Source of the DNA: QZKY01 sp942492925
GTDB lineage: Bacteria; Pseudomonadota; Gammaproteobacteria; Burkholderiales; Burkholderiaceae_D
Length of the DNA: 64,000 nt
Assembly: GCA_942492925.1 (NCBI GenBank)
Contig: OW818641.1
Location: 1,364,001 to 1,428,000 of the forward strand
Direction of reading: 5' to 3'
The notes below the pieces were generated by a model, which saw only the letters and a list, made by a program, of their open reading frames with translations, searched no databases and was not told the DNA's origin. Each line of letters opens with the position of its first letter. Position 1 is the stretch's first letter. This document shows, one piece after another, positions 23,858 through 31,808 of this stretch. The position numbers and the translations under genes were made by a program.

Positions 23858-24865
23858 TCAATCGCCATCCTCAAGCGAATAGGGCAGCGGAATGAACTGT
23901 AAAACTGGTCCTGTCGCAGAACCGAGATGCACGCTGACACCTTCGGGTAAGGGATAACGCAGCGACACGAGACAGGCAACGCGGTCGGACGCGCAGCGTT
24001 CGGCGTTCACGATCACGCCGCAAGCCTGATCGGGATCGTCTTTTGCGTAGACATCTGTTCCGGCGAAAACTTCCGCAGTGAGTTCAATGTCAGCGGCCAG
24101 CATGCGGCGCGGGGTTTTGCCGCGATGCTGCATGCGTGCGACGATTTCCTGTCCGGGGTAACAGCCTTTCTTGAAACTGACCCCGCCAATCAATTCGAAA
24201 TTCAGCATTTGCGCGACGAATTTTTCCTGTGTCGGCGTTGTAATGACGGGGATGCCGGCCTTGATGTCGCCTAGTCCCCATGCCGTGTCGGCACAGGGTT
24301 CGAGTTGGGTAATGAGCGTGGGCCAGATTTGCGGGAGTGTCGCGGTCGGCAGGATCCAGAGAAAGCGCGGTGCGTCAAAAGCATCCGGCACGCGCATCAG
24401 CGTGCCGTGTTCTCCCTCCACCTTGGCGTAAGGTTGGTCCGGCAGCGTGGCAAACCAGGGGGCGAGGGCCGCGGTGGCGGCCTGGCCGCCCAAGCCGAGT
24501 TGAGCGAGGTCATCGGGCGCGGTGATGTTGACCTTGTCGCGCAACACGTACATCTTCAGGCGTTTTTGCAGACCGGGCAGGGTGTCGTTCGGCAGTTGCA
24601 GCAGCACACTGTCGGCGGTTCGCCACAGCAGGAAGGTTGCGAGCAGACGGCCTTGCGGTGTGCAATACCCGGCGAGTCGAGTTTGCGACGAGGACAGGTG
24701 TTCGACATCGTTCGTGAACTGACGATGCAGGAAGGCCACGGCGTCCGCGCCGGAAAATGCCAGCAGTCCGAAACGGGAAAGCGGCGAGACAAAACCCTGG
24801 CGAAGTGCCGTTATACTGGGCGAAATTGTCGTTTTGCAATCGGAATAGTGTTGTGTGGTAGTCAT
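23858..24865 (-). CDS. ygfZ: YgfZ/GcvT-like folate-binding Fe-S protein
   Basis: YgfZ (related to human IBA57) uses tetrahydrofolate and helps make or repair [4Fe-4S] clusters, for example in MiaB and succinate dehydrogenase. The 335-residue protein contains the signature KKGCYPGQEIVARMQHRGK, with the conserved cysteine, plus the GcvT-like N-terminal fold (FLHRQFTNDV). It diverges from mltG across an 80-base gap. ygfZ-mltG-tmk-holB is a familiar neighbourhood in Burkholderiales. Confidence 0.93.
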   Translation of the reverse strand: MTTTQHYSDCKTTISPSITALRQGFVSPLSRFGLLAFSGADAVAFLHRQFTNDVEHLSSSQTRLAGYCTPQGRLLATFLLWRTADSVLLQLPNDTLPGLQKRLKMYVLRDKVNITAPDDLAQLGLGGQAATAALAPWFATLPDQPYAKVEGEHGTLMRVPDAFDAPRFLWILPTATLPQIWPTLITQLEPCADTAWGLGDIKAGIPVITTPTQEKFVAQMLNFELIGGVSFKKGCYPGQEIVARMQHRGKTPRRMLAADIELTAEVFAGTDVYAKDDPDQACGVIVNAERCASDRVACLVSLRYPLPEGVSVHLGSATGPVLQFIPLPYSLEDGD

Positions 24866-24947
24866 TGCAGCGACATTTTGATTGGGGCGGGTATGGAAGC
24901 TTGCGGCAAAATCGATATGATTACGTTTTTCGAATTATAGTGACTTC

Positions 24948-26003
24948 ATGAAATCTTCGTCGAAACACCCCAAGCAGAAGAAAAGCGCTTCATTAGTAAC
25001 ACGGCTGGTTCTGATCATGGTTTTGCTGGTCGGCGCGTGCGCAGGCGGCATGGTGTATTGGGCACAAAGCCCGGTGATGCCTGAAGGCAAGCCGATCGAA
25101 TTTACGGTGAAGTCGGGCAGTGGGGCGCAGGCGGTTGCGCAGCAATTGTCGAATGCCGGTGCACCGATGAACGCGACGCTGTTTACGGCGATGGTGCGCG
25201 TCACAGGGAATGGCAGCAAATTGAAAGCCGGTCCGTACGAACTGAAACCGGGCGTCTCGCCCTGGAAGCTGCTCGGCAAAATCGTCCGGGGCGAAATCGC
25301 CCAGGATGCCGTGACCGTTATCGAAGGCTGGACATTCAAACAGATGCGTCAGGCACTTAACGCACATCCGACCTTGAAGCACGATACGATTCAACTGACT
25401 GACGCGCAATTGCTCCAAAAAATTGGCGTCAAGGATTACAAACACCCGGAAGGCTTGTTTTTCCCCGACACCTACATGTTCGCCAAAGGATCGAGCGACT
25501 TGCTGGTGTTCAAGCAGGCGCATGCGAACCTGACGAAGCGACTGAACGAACTCTGGGAAAAGCGGGATTCGGCGCTACCGTACAAATTGCAATATGATGC
25601 GCTGATCATGGCGTCCATCATCGAAAAGGAAACCGGGAAGAAATCCGAGCGTGGCATGATTGCGAGCGTTTTCGTCAATCGTTTGCACAAGGGTATGCTG
25701 CTGCAGACGGATCCGACGGTGATCTACGGCATCGGTGACAAGTTCGATGGCAATATCCGCAAACGCGATTTGAAGAAAGACACGCCTTACAATACGTACA
25801 CGCGCAAGGGGTTGCCACCGACGCCGATTGCACTTTCCGGTATGCAGTCGCTGACGGCAGCGTTCAATCCGGAAAAATCCGACGCACTTTATTTTGTGGC
25901 GCGCGGGGATGGGTCGAGTCAGTTTTCGACCAATCTCCGGGATCATAACAACGCGGTCATTCAGTATCAGTTGAAGGGTCGTGTCAAAAAAGAATCGAAA
26001 TAA
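24948..26003 (+). CDS. mltG: endolytic murein transglycosylase MltG
   Basis: MltG cuts nascent glycan strands in the periplasm and so sets their length. The 351-residue protein has a short basic N-terminus and one membrane anchor (about residues 20-40, LVLIMVLLVGACAGGMVYWA). A LysM-like region follows, then the YceG catalytic domain. The catalytic glutamate is in MASIIEKETGK, and QTDPTVIYGIG and NTYTRKGLPPTPI are further family motifs. tmk begins 11 bases later, so the genes are probably cotranscribed. Confidence 0.95.
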   Translation: MKSSSKHPKQKKSASLVTRLVLIMVLLVGACAGGMVYWAQSPVMPEGKPIEFTVKSGSGAQAVAQQLSNAGAPMNATLFTAMVRVTGNGSKLKAGPYELKPGVSPWKLLGKIVRGEIAQDAVTVIEGWTFKQMRQALNAHPTLKHDTIQLTDAQLLQKIGVKDYKHPEGLFFPDTYMFAKGSSDLLVFKQAHANLTKRLNELWEKRDSALPYKLQYDALIMASIIEKETGKKSERGMIASVFVNRLHKGMLLQTDPTVIYGIGDKFDGNIRKRDLKKDTPYNTYTRKGLPPTPIALSGMQSLTAAFNPEKSDALYFVARGDGSSQFSTNLRDHNNAVIQYQLKGRVKKESK

Positions 26004-26014
26004 TTCGGCAAGAA

Positions 26015-26635
26015 ATGGCTAATGAAATGAAGTCGGGGAAATTCATCACATTCGAGGGGATCGATGGCGCGGGCAAATCCACGCATATCGACTTTGTAGC
26101 GGGCTTGCTGAAAGCTCGCGGGTTGAACGTGATTCTCACGCGCGAGCCTGGCGGCACGCCGCTTGGCGAAGCGCTGCGCGAGTTGTTGCTGCATCAAAAA
26201 ATGCATCTGGAGACGGAAGCCTTGCTGATGTTTGCGGCGCGGCGTGAGCACCTCGATCAAGTCATTGAGCCGGCCCTGGCGCATGGGGACTGGGTGATTT
26301 CCGACCGCTTCACCGATGCGAGTTTTGCTTATCAGGGCGGGGGGCGGGGGCTCAGTCTGGAGAAGTTGCGCGCGCTGGAGCAATGGGTGCATCCGAAGCG
26401 CCAGCCCGATCTGACCTTGCTCTTTGATGTTCCGCTGGATGTGGCGCGGGCGCGACTCGATGCAGCCCGCACGCCGGACAAATTCGAGCGCGAGCAGGAA
26501 GGCTTTTTTCTCGCTACACGCGCCGAATATCTGCGTCGCGCAGCAGAATTCCCCGAAAGATTCCGTATAATCGACGCGCAGTTGACCATTTCTGAAATCC
26601 AGACGCAAATTAAGCAAATCATTGCAACGCTTTGA
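26015..26635 (+). CDS. tmk: thymidylate kinase Tmk
   Basis: Tmk phosphorylates dTMP to dTDP in DNA precursor synthesis. The 206-residue protein has the P-loop EGIDGAGKST at about residue 15, the DR(F/Y) substrate motif in VISDRFTDAS, and a short glycine-rich LID region (YQGGGRGL). The start may be ATG 26015 or the in-frame ATG 26027 four codons later. Both precede the conserved GKFITFEGIDG. It sits between mltG and holB. Confidence 0.96.
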   Translation: MANEMKSGKFITFEGIDGAGKSTHIDFVAGLLKARGLNVILTREPGGTPLGEALRELLLHQKMHLETEALLMFAARREHLDQVIEPALAHGDWVISDRFTDASFAYQGGGRGLSLEKLRALEQWVHPKRQPDLTLLFDVPLDVARARLDAARTPDKFEREQEGFFLATRAEYLRRAAEFPERFRIIDAQLTISEIQTQIKQIIATL

Positions 26636-26719
26636 TGTCACGGGGTTTTTAAAATTGGTTTCCAATCGATGCTTCATCAGAAAGCATCTCAAGTTTCATT
26701 TGCAAGCGATTGAAAATAA

Positions 26720-27763
26720 ATGGTAAATCAGCTTTACCCTTGGCAAAGAAATCTTTGGAATCAAATTCAGCAGCGGCGTGAAGGTTTGCCGCATGCCATT
26801 TTGTTTCATGGCCCGGCCGGTATTGGTAAAGTTGTACTGGCTGAACGGTTTGCGCAATCGCTTTTGTGCGAACAGGTTCGCGAAGATGGCCACGCTTGTG
26901 GGCAATGCGTATCCTGCGGTTGGTTTATCAAATACAGTCATCCCGATTATCGCCGCTTGCGCCCGGAGTTTATGGATCAGGAAGTCGCTGGGGCATCCGA
27001 TGAGGAGGGCGACGGTGGTGAAGAAGAAACCTCAGGACCAAAAACCAAGAAAACAGCCTCCAAAGTCATCCGGATCAGTCAGGTTCGCGAGTTGGCCGAC
27101 TTTGCCAACATCTCGACCCATCGTCAGGGTCATCGGGTGGTCTTGCTGTATCCGGCCGAAACACTGAATACCGAATCGGCAAATGCCTTGCTCAAAATGC
27201 TTGAAGAGCCTCATCCGGGCACCGTCTTTTTGCTGGTGACCAGTCATCACGAAAGCCTTTTGCCGACGATTTTGTCGCGTTGCCACAAAATCCCTGTCGC
27301 AATGCCGCAACGGATCGAATCCCTGAAGTGGCTCCAAGAGCAGGGCGTCAAGGATGCAGAAACCTGGCTGGACGAGCAGGGCGGTGCGCCGCTGGCGGCC
27401 TATGAACTCTCTCAGGCAGGTGGACGGGAGAATATGGATGAGTTTCTGAGCCAACTGGCCAGACCCTCTGTCGAAGGCGTGCTTCGAACCGCTGAAAAGA
27501 TGCAGAAGACCCCGGCCAGCCAGTTGATTGCGTGGCTGCAACGCTGGCTCTATGATATATTTTCTCTGAAGTTCACTGGGATCGTTCGTTATTATCCCCG
27601 TTACCACAAAGAACTGGCTGCGCTGGCTGAACGGGCCGATCCGGCTACACTGCTTCGCATGCTCAAGACAGTCAGTGCGCGCAACGCGATAGCCGACCAT
27701 CCGCTTGCGCCCCGCTTGTTTGTCGAGGACATGTTGCTGGAATACATGGAAATTTGTTCCTGA
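26720..27763 (+). CDS. holB: DNA polymerase III delta' subunit HolB
   Basis: HolB is the delta' subunit of the clamp loader that places the beta clamp on DNA. The N-terminal RecA-like domain has a P-loop-like GPAGIGKVVLAERF. A zinc module follows, with cysteines in LCEQVREDGHACGQCVSCG. An acidic and lysine-rich insert (about residues 84-112) separates this from IRISQVRELADF. The conserved LLKMLEEPHPGTVFLLVT and SRCHKIPVAMP come next, then the C-terminal collar domain. Length 347 is typical. The gap from tmk is 84 bases, with no terminator seen. Confidence 0.94.
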   Translation: MVNQLYPWQRNLWNQIQQRREGLPHAILFHGPAGIGKVVLAERFAQSLLCEQVREDGHACGQCVSCGWFIKYSHPDYRRLRPEFMDQEVAGASDEEGDGGEEETSGPKTKKTASKVIRISQVRELADFANISTHRQGHRVVLLYPAETLNTESANALLKMLEEPHPGTVFLLVTSHHESLLPTILSRCHKIPVAMPQRIESLKWLQEQGVKDAETWLDEQGGAPLAAYELSQAGGRENMDEFLSQLARPSVEGVLRTAEKMQKTPASQLIAWLQRWLYDIFSLKFTGIVRYYPRYHKELAALAERADPATLLRMLKTVSARNAIADHPLAPRLFVEDMLLEYMEICS

Positions 27764-27773
27764 AAGGATAGGG

Positions 27774-28190
27774 ATGCCAAACAAAATGCCAACGGGTATG
27801 CGACCACCGGGCGCTTCTGGCGCACCGGGTGCGGCCGCTGCAGCTGCCGGAGCGCGCCCGGGCGTATTGTCTTTGGCCATCAAGGAGCGTTCGGCTTTGT
27901 ACACGGCTTACATGCCTTTTCTCAAAAATGGCGGGATTTTTGTTCCAACTTCGCGTCCGTACAAGGTCGGCGACGAGATTTTCGTCATTCTGGAGCTGAT
28001 GGATGAGCCGCAGAAATACCCGATTGCGGGTAAGGTGGTCTGGGTAACCCCGGCAGGCGCCAACAACAGCAAAACGCAAGGCATTGGCGTTCATTTTCCT
28101 GAAGACGAATCCGGTACACGCGCCAAGCTTGTCATAGAAAAGCATTTAGGTTCGGCGGTACGTTCCAACCGCAGCACGCATACCATATAA
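27774..28190 (+). CDS. pilZ: PilZ-domain protein (type IV pilus PilZ type)
   Basis: The 138-residue protein begins with a flexible Pro/Ala/Gly-rich tail of about 40 residues, followed by a PilZ domain (LSLAIKERSALYTAYMPF, then GGIFVPTSRPYKVGDEIFV, then GVHFPED near the end). This matches the PilZ subtype needed for type IV pilus assembly, which often lacks the RxxxR c-di-GMP-binding motif, and none is obvious here. AGGATAGGG precedes ATG 27774. holB-pilZ-tatD order is common in betaproteobacteria and gammaproteobacteria. The N-terminal tail is longer than usual. Confidence 0.9.
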   Translation: MPNKMPTGMRPPGASGAPGAAAAAAGARPGVLSLAIKERSALYTAYMPFLKNGGIFVPTSRPYKVGDEIFVILELMDEPQKYPIAGKVVWVTPAGANNSKTQGIGVHFPEDESGTRAKLVIEKHLGSAVRSNRSTHTI

Positions 28191-28291
28191 TCTTCGTTTT
28201 TCCGGCAATTGGCTGCCTGTGTCAAGGCGGCGTTTTTGCGTTTCAATATTTAAAAGCAGCAGTTTTCAAGCCGCCATTATTCAGGTTCATC

Positions 28292-29101
28292 ATGTTTGTC
28301 GATTCCCATTGCCATATCAATTTTCCCGAGCTGTATGCCAGGCTACCGGAAATTCTGCGCAGCATGGCGCAAAATCAAGTCACGCATGCCTTGTGCGCCG
28401 GGGTGCATTTGCCCGAATTTCCCCGCATCCGCGAGATTGCGGAACAGTATCCGAACATTTACGCATCCGTCGGCGTTCACCCGAACTACCGAAAAACGGT
28501 GGAGCCCGATGTGAAAACCTTGGTCAAGCTGGCGGATCATCCCAAGGTGGTGGCGATCGGCGAAGCCGGGCTGGATTTTTATCGTCACCAAGGCGATCTG
28601 GATTGGCAGCGCCAGCGTTTTCGCATTCAGATTCGTGCGGCGCGGGAGTGCGGCAAGCCGTTGATCATTCATGCGCGGCAGGCGCGAGAAGACGCCTTGC
28701 GCATCATGCGCGAAGAAAAGGCGGGACTCGACCAAGGCGGCCCCGGCGGTGTGATGCACTGCTTTACCGATACGCTAGACATGGCCGAAGCAGCCATGGA
28801 CATGGGTTTTTACATTTCGTTTTCCGGCGTTGTAACGTACAAGGCCACGCGCGAGTTGCAGGAAGTGGCGCGCGTGATCCCGCTGGAACGCATGTTGATT
28901 GAAACGGATGCGCCGTATCTGTCGCCGGAACCGCATCGCGGCAAGGATAACGAACCGGCCAATGTGCGGTTGGTGGCCAAGCGCATTGCGGAATTAAAGA
29001 AAATTCCAATTAATCGTGTCGGCAAGCAGACCTCGGATAATTTCTTTGAATTGTTTAAAATTCCCAGAGCGCCACAGTCATCTCCCGCTACCCCAGCCTG
29101 A
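28292..29101 (+). CDS. tatD: TatD-family metal-dependent hydrolase
   Basis: TatD-type enzymes are TIM-barrel metalloenzymes with DNase or deacylase activity in the cytoplasm. The 269-residue protein opens with VDSHCHIN (the HxH metal pair). It has GEAGLDFYR (metal glutamate), PLIIHARQA and MHCFTD (histidines), and ETDAPYLSPEPHRGKDNEP (aspartate). It corresponds to the YcfH branch normally found after holB and pilZ. The gap of 100 bases before it has no terminator. Confidence 0.92.
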   Translation: MFVDSHCHINFPELYARLPEILRSMAQNQVTHALCAGVHLPEFPRIREIAEQYPNIYASVGVHPNYRKTVEPDVKTLVKLADHPKVVAIGEAGLDFYRHQGDLDWQRQRFRIQIRAARECGKPLIIHARQAREDALRIMREEKAGLDQGGPGGVMHCFTDTLDMAEAAMDMGFYISFSGVVTYKATRELQEVARVIPLERMLIETDAPYLSPEPHRGKDNEPANVRLVAKRIAELKKIPINRVGKQTSDNFFELFKIPRAPQSSPATPA

Positions 29102-29104
29102 CAC

Positions 29105-29884
29105 ATGAACGATCGATCCGGCATCGGCAGTCAAAAAATAAAGTGCGCGTTGCGCGCGCTAAAATTTTTACTGCTGGCCGGATGTTTTTTGTCGATGCCG
29201 TGTCGGGCGAGCACGAACGAAGATCTTTCCGTCCCGCCGATTCCTGACACGACCGGGTCAACACAGATCCCAATCAAGCCACAACAAAAAACGGACCTTA
29301 CCGCGAAACCTCAGCAAGCCCAACCCGTGGCAGCCAAGCAGGAAAGCGCGTCGCAAAAACCACCTGACTCCAAAGTGCTGGTGGCGCCTGCCGCGAAGGC
29401 TTCGGCTGGTGAGTCGGTAAAAGCGCCGGTGGTTGGCCCTGTTCCCGCTCTGCCAGGTGTGCAAGCAGAATCAGCGCTTCCAAAGGGGGGGGCCGCAGCC
29501 GATCAAGCCGCGAAAATCAGCAAGGTGCGCGAATCGGTGAGGGCGATAGATTGGCGCGCACAGCAACTCATCCGTGACGTGCCATTAAAGCCTGATGATA
29601 CGGAGATTGCCAATCCCTTTCCGCCAAAAACAAGGCTGGAAGAAGTATTTCAACAAGACGATGAATCAGGGGGGAAGCTGGATGAGATGGCCTCAGCGTC
29701 GAGCGGGATTTTTACAGGAAAACCCAGCGTCAGCGACATCGATCTGAAGCAAATTCGCGCCCAGCTGGAAGGGCGTGACGGACTCAAACGTTATGAGAAA
29801 GCGGGTGAGGCAGAAGGCGATGCTTCATTTGGTGACGCCTCACAACCTTACGATATCAATTTGCGTTTGCCGCCGATGGATTGA
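29105..29884 (+). CDS. exported Pro/Ala/Gln-rich protein of unknown function
   Basis: The 259-residue protein has a long basic N-terminus and a hydrophobic stretch (ALKFLLLAGCFLSMP). LAGC resembles a lipobox, so it could be a lipoprotein, though cleavage at CRAS is also possible. Residues 45-135 are low-complexity Pro/Ala/Lys/Gln, which suggests a disordered spacer reaching across the periplasm. The C-terminal 120 residues are mixed helical and charged, with KVRESVRAIDWRAQQLIRDV as the most ordered part. It starts three bases after tatD and is probably translated from the same mRNA. No family recognised. Confidence 0.6.
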   Translation: MNDRSGIGSQKIKCALRALKFLLLAGCFLSMPCRASTNEDLSVPPIPDTTGSTQIPIKPQQKTDLTAKPQQAQPVAAKQESASQKPPDSKVLVAPAAKASAGESVKAPVVGPVPALPGVQAESALPKGGAAADQAAKISKVRESVRAIDWRAQQLIRDVPLKPDDTEIANPFPPKTRLEEVFQQDDESGGKLDEMASASSGIFTGKPSVSDIDLKQIRAQLEGRDGLKRYEKAGEAEGDASFGDASQPYDINLRLPPMD

Positions 29885-29920
29885 CCCGTGATTGCGGCAG
29901 CTTTGATGAATGGAATAATA

Positions 29921-29950
29921 AAAGGGGGCGCTGATGCCCCCTCTTTATTT
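29921..29950. terminator. bidirectional intrinsic terminator between convergent genes
   Basis: GGGGGC (29924-29929) pairs with GCCCCC (29936-29941) around a six-base loop. A-rich sequence lies on the left and CTTTATTTTT on the right, so a T run follows the stem on both strands. It ends the tatD-side transcript and the small gene at 29993. Confidence 0.85.
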
Positions 29951-29992
29951 TTGGAAGCGAGAAAGCACGCCATCTCGCTTGTCGTTGTCCTG

Positions 29993-30217
29993 TTATCGCC
30001 GCGTATAGACGATCTTTTTGCTACCGCCGCCGCACGTCCCCACGACTTTTTTTGCGCCGACATCTGCGCTGGACTCGACAATGTCAAGCGAGTAGGCCTT
30101 GACGCCCTTGGCTTCAATTTTCTTGGCTATTTCGTCCTTGATGTCTTCGCATGATTTTGCAGCAAAGGCTTGAGCGCTGACAATGATCATGATGGCGAAA
30201 ACAATAATGCGTTTCAT
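29993..30217 (-). CDS. DUF1161-family small periplasmic protein
   Basis: The 74-residue precursor has a signal peptide (MKRIIVFAIMIIVSAQAFA) and a short mature part. That part begins AKSCEDIKDEIAKKIEAKGV and ends VVGTCGGGSKKIVYTRR, the two-cysteine pattern of the DUF1161 family, so one disulfide is likely. The function of the family is unknown. A perfect AAGGAG site precedes ATG 30217 at the right distance, so it is preferred to the in-frame ATG at 30232. Confidence 0.82.
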   Translation of the reverse strand: MKRIIVFAIMIIVSAQAFAAKSCEDIKDEIAKKIEAKGVKAYSLDIVESSADVGAKKVVGTCGGGSKKIVYTRR

Positions 30218-30485
30218 AGGAGGCTCCTTCATTGTTGATGACCTGATGTTGACGCACCGGCAAGCGCAGCGGTTAACAACAACATCATATCATCTGTCCT
30301 TGCGCATTATCCAGAGAGGGCGGCGACAAAAAGATATATGGCGTTATTGTCAGGAAAAAAAGATGCGGACTGTGGTTTTGCGCCCACTGATTGCGTCAAT
30401 AAATGATGGGGCTTGTATTGGCGGCATGACGGTGCTGTCTCTGCACAGCCCAGGGTCGACATGCTGGCTGTGCGTGGCAATAGGA
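30218..30485. other. intergenic, no gene seen
   Basis: About 270 bases without a credible open frame. There is one hairpin (GCACAGCC 30443-30450 with GGCTGTGC 30466-30473, 15-base loop) just beyond the end of the 30486 gene. It lacks a T run on the relevant strand. Confidence 0.35.
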
Positions 30486-30785
30486 CTATGCGCCTAACGC
30501 TCGGAGGGAGGGAAACAGAATGGCAACGAAGCAAAGCGTACCGATGAGCAGTACACGAAGTCCAATGCCGCGCCACGAAATTTGAACCGTCGAACACGGA
30601 TTATGCCAATCAAACAGAAAATCATCTTCATCATCTTCCGTGATTAGATGATCCAATAGCATCCAGAGCGCAATGGCAATGAGCGTGAAAATATACGGCA
30701 CGCCCCATAGAGAAGACAGGGCATAGCAGGCTGCGACAAGCAGAAGCGTTTGTTTGCCAATACGACGAATGGTTGTGGTCTTCAT
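30486..30785 (-). CDS. small predicted membrane protein, function unknown
   Basis: A 99-residue protein with two hydrophobic segments (about residues 13-42, which could form one or two helices, and 76-95). They are separated by a very acidic loop (ITEDDEDDFLFD). The strong membrane pattern and positive-inside N-terminus support a real gene, but I recognise no family. It stands alone between two stretches with no clear coding content. The upstream ribosome-binding site is weak. Confidence 0.45.
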   Translation of the reverse strand: MKTTTIRRIGKQTLLLVAACYALSSLWGVPYIFTLIAIALWMLLDHLITEDDEDDFLFDWHNPCSTVQISWRGIGLRVLLIGTLCFVAILFPSLRALGA

Positions 30786-31078
30786 ATCGATAACCCGGTA
30801 TTTGATCCTGTTTGTATGGCGTCTTCATGAAAGCGTGAAAACTATGTCCGCCGACTTCAAGAAAACTTTCTGCTTTCCTTTATGCAATATGCTTTGCACT
30901 CAGAAGAGCCAAGTGTCGGTTCAATTCTATGGAAGAAAATGCGGGCGAATTTCGCAACGCGAAGACAAGATGAGGAGAATCAAAGAAGGTTCAGAAAGCT
31001 GTGTTTAAAACGATACAGTCATTCTGCGAGGAATGGTTTGATGGCATTGCTTTAGGGAATTTTTTGCTCTAAAAGAAA
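30786..31078. other. intergenic, no gene seen
   Basis: About 290 AT-rich bases. The short open frames here lack ribosome-binding sites and protein-like composition. No RNA gene or repeat was recognised. The next element is a terminator at 31079. Confidence 0.35.
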
Positions 31079-31109
31079 GGGAGCGATTTTCGGCAATCGA
31101 ATCGCTCCC
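31069..31109 (-). terminator. intrinsic terminator of the 31133-31612 gene
   Basis: GGGAGCGATT (31079-31088) pairs perfectly with AATCGCTCCC (31100-31109) around an 11-base loop. On the - strand the stem is followed by TTTCTTTTAG. Confidence 0.75.
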
Positions 31110-31132
31110 ATTTTCCGTGTTTCGGTACACTG

Positions 31133-31612
31133 CTATTTTTTTGTGCTGTACCAATTGCCGATGTCCTTCGCCAAAGAATCAGCTACACCGTTCAGCACGC
31201 TACACGAACTTTTGAATCCTCCGGTGATCCCGCCCATGGAAAATCGTTTGAAGGTTTCCGTCCCAGTTATTTGACCGTCTTTGTAGGATTTAACTTGCAC
31301 GGTGATGGTTTTTCTGTGGAGGGTAAAGGCATTTCCAGCACTGTAAACATTAGCGATCTTGACATCCAATGCTTGCCCCTTTGTGGGGTCCAGAACGTCG
31401 AATTTTTGGGGAGAATAACCTTTGTTTGTGAGTGTTTTGGCGAGTCTTTCAGAAAATTGCGTACCGAGGTCCTTGCATTCTGAGATAACGTTATCCTTGA
31501 TCAGGCTTTTGTCCAGATAAGGAACTTCGCCTGGAATTTTCAGTTCAAGTTCTGAAGACCATGCAAGCAGCGGCATAAAAGCCAGTGCAACAAAATATTT
31601 TGAAATTTTCAT
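31133..31612 (-). CDS. exported protein of unknown function
   Basis: The 159-residue precursor has a signal peptide (MKISKYFVALAFMPLLAWSS), so the product is periplasmic or outer-membrane associated. The mature part mixes beta strands with a conserved-looking FSMGGITGGFKSSCSVLNG segment near the C-terminus and two cysteines (SECKD and SSCS) that may pair. The overall shape recalls small secreted proteins that handle a lipid or assemble in the envelope, but I cannot assign a family. It has its own terminator, which supports a real gene. Confidence 0.65.
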   Translation of the reverse strand: MKISKYFVALAFMPLLAWSSELELKIPGEVPYLDKSLIKDNVISECKDLGTQFSERLAKTLTNKGYSPQKFDVLDPTKGQALDVKIANVYSAGNAFTLHRKTITVQVKSYKDGQITGTETFKRFSMGGITGGFKSSCSVLNGVADSLAKDIGNWYSTKK

Positions 31613-31808
31613 TTAACGATATACCTGTAACGGAATGGTGAAGTTTGTGTAACGAGGTAACCGAAACACGCTGAGGTAAGTTTGATTTTGGGAAAGGTTG
31701 TTGATGCAGAGTAGTGCGTCAAGTACGACGTTTTCATCCTAACACCATAACGTCTCCGCCTTGTCCGCGTGAAGGAAATGTTGGTGAGATATGGCCCTTT
31801 GCGTCTGA

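Noticed and set aside
30443..30473. Hairpin after the 30486-30785 gene
   Set aside because: An 8-bp stem with a 15-base loop, but no T run follows on the - strand, so it was not called a terminator.
30754..31008. Short + strand frame in the 30786-31078 gap
   Set aside because: No ribosome-binding site and composition typical of non-coding AT-rich DNA. It also overlaps the start of the 30486 gene.
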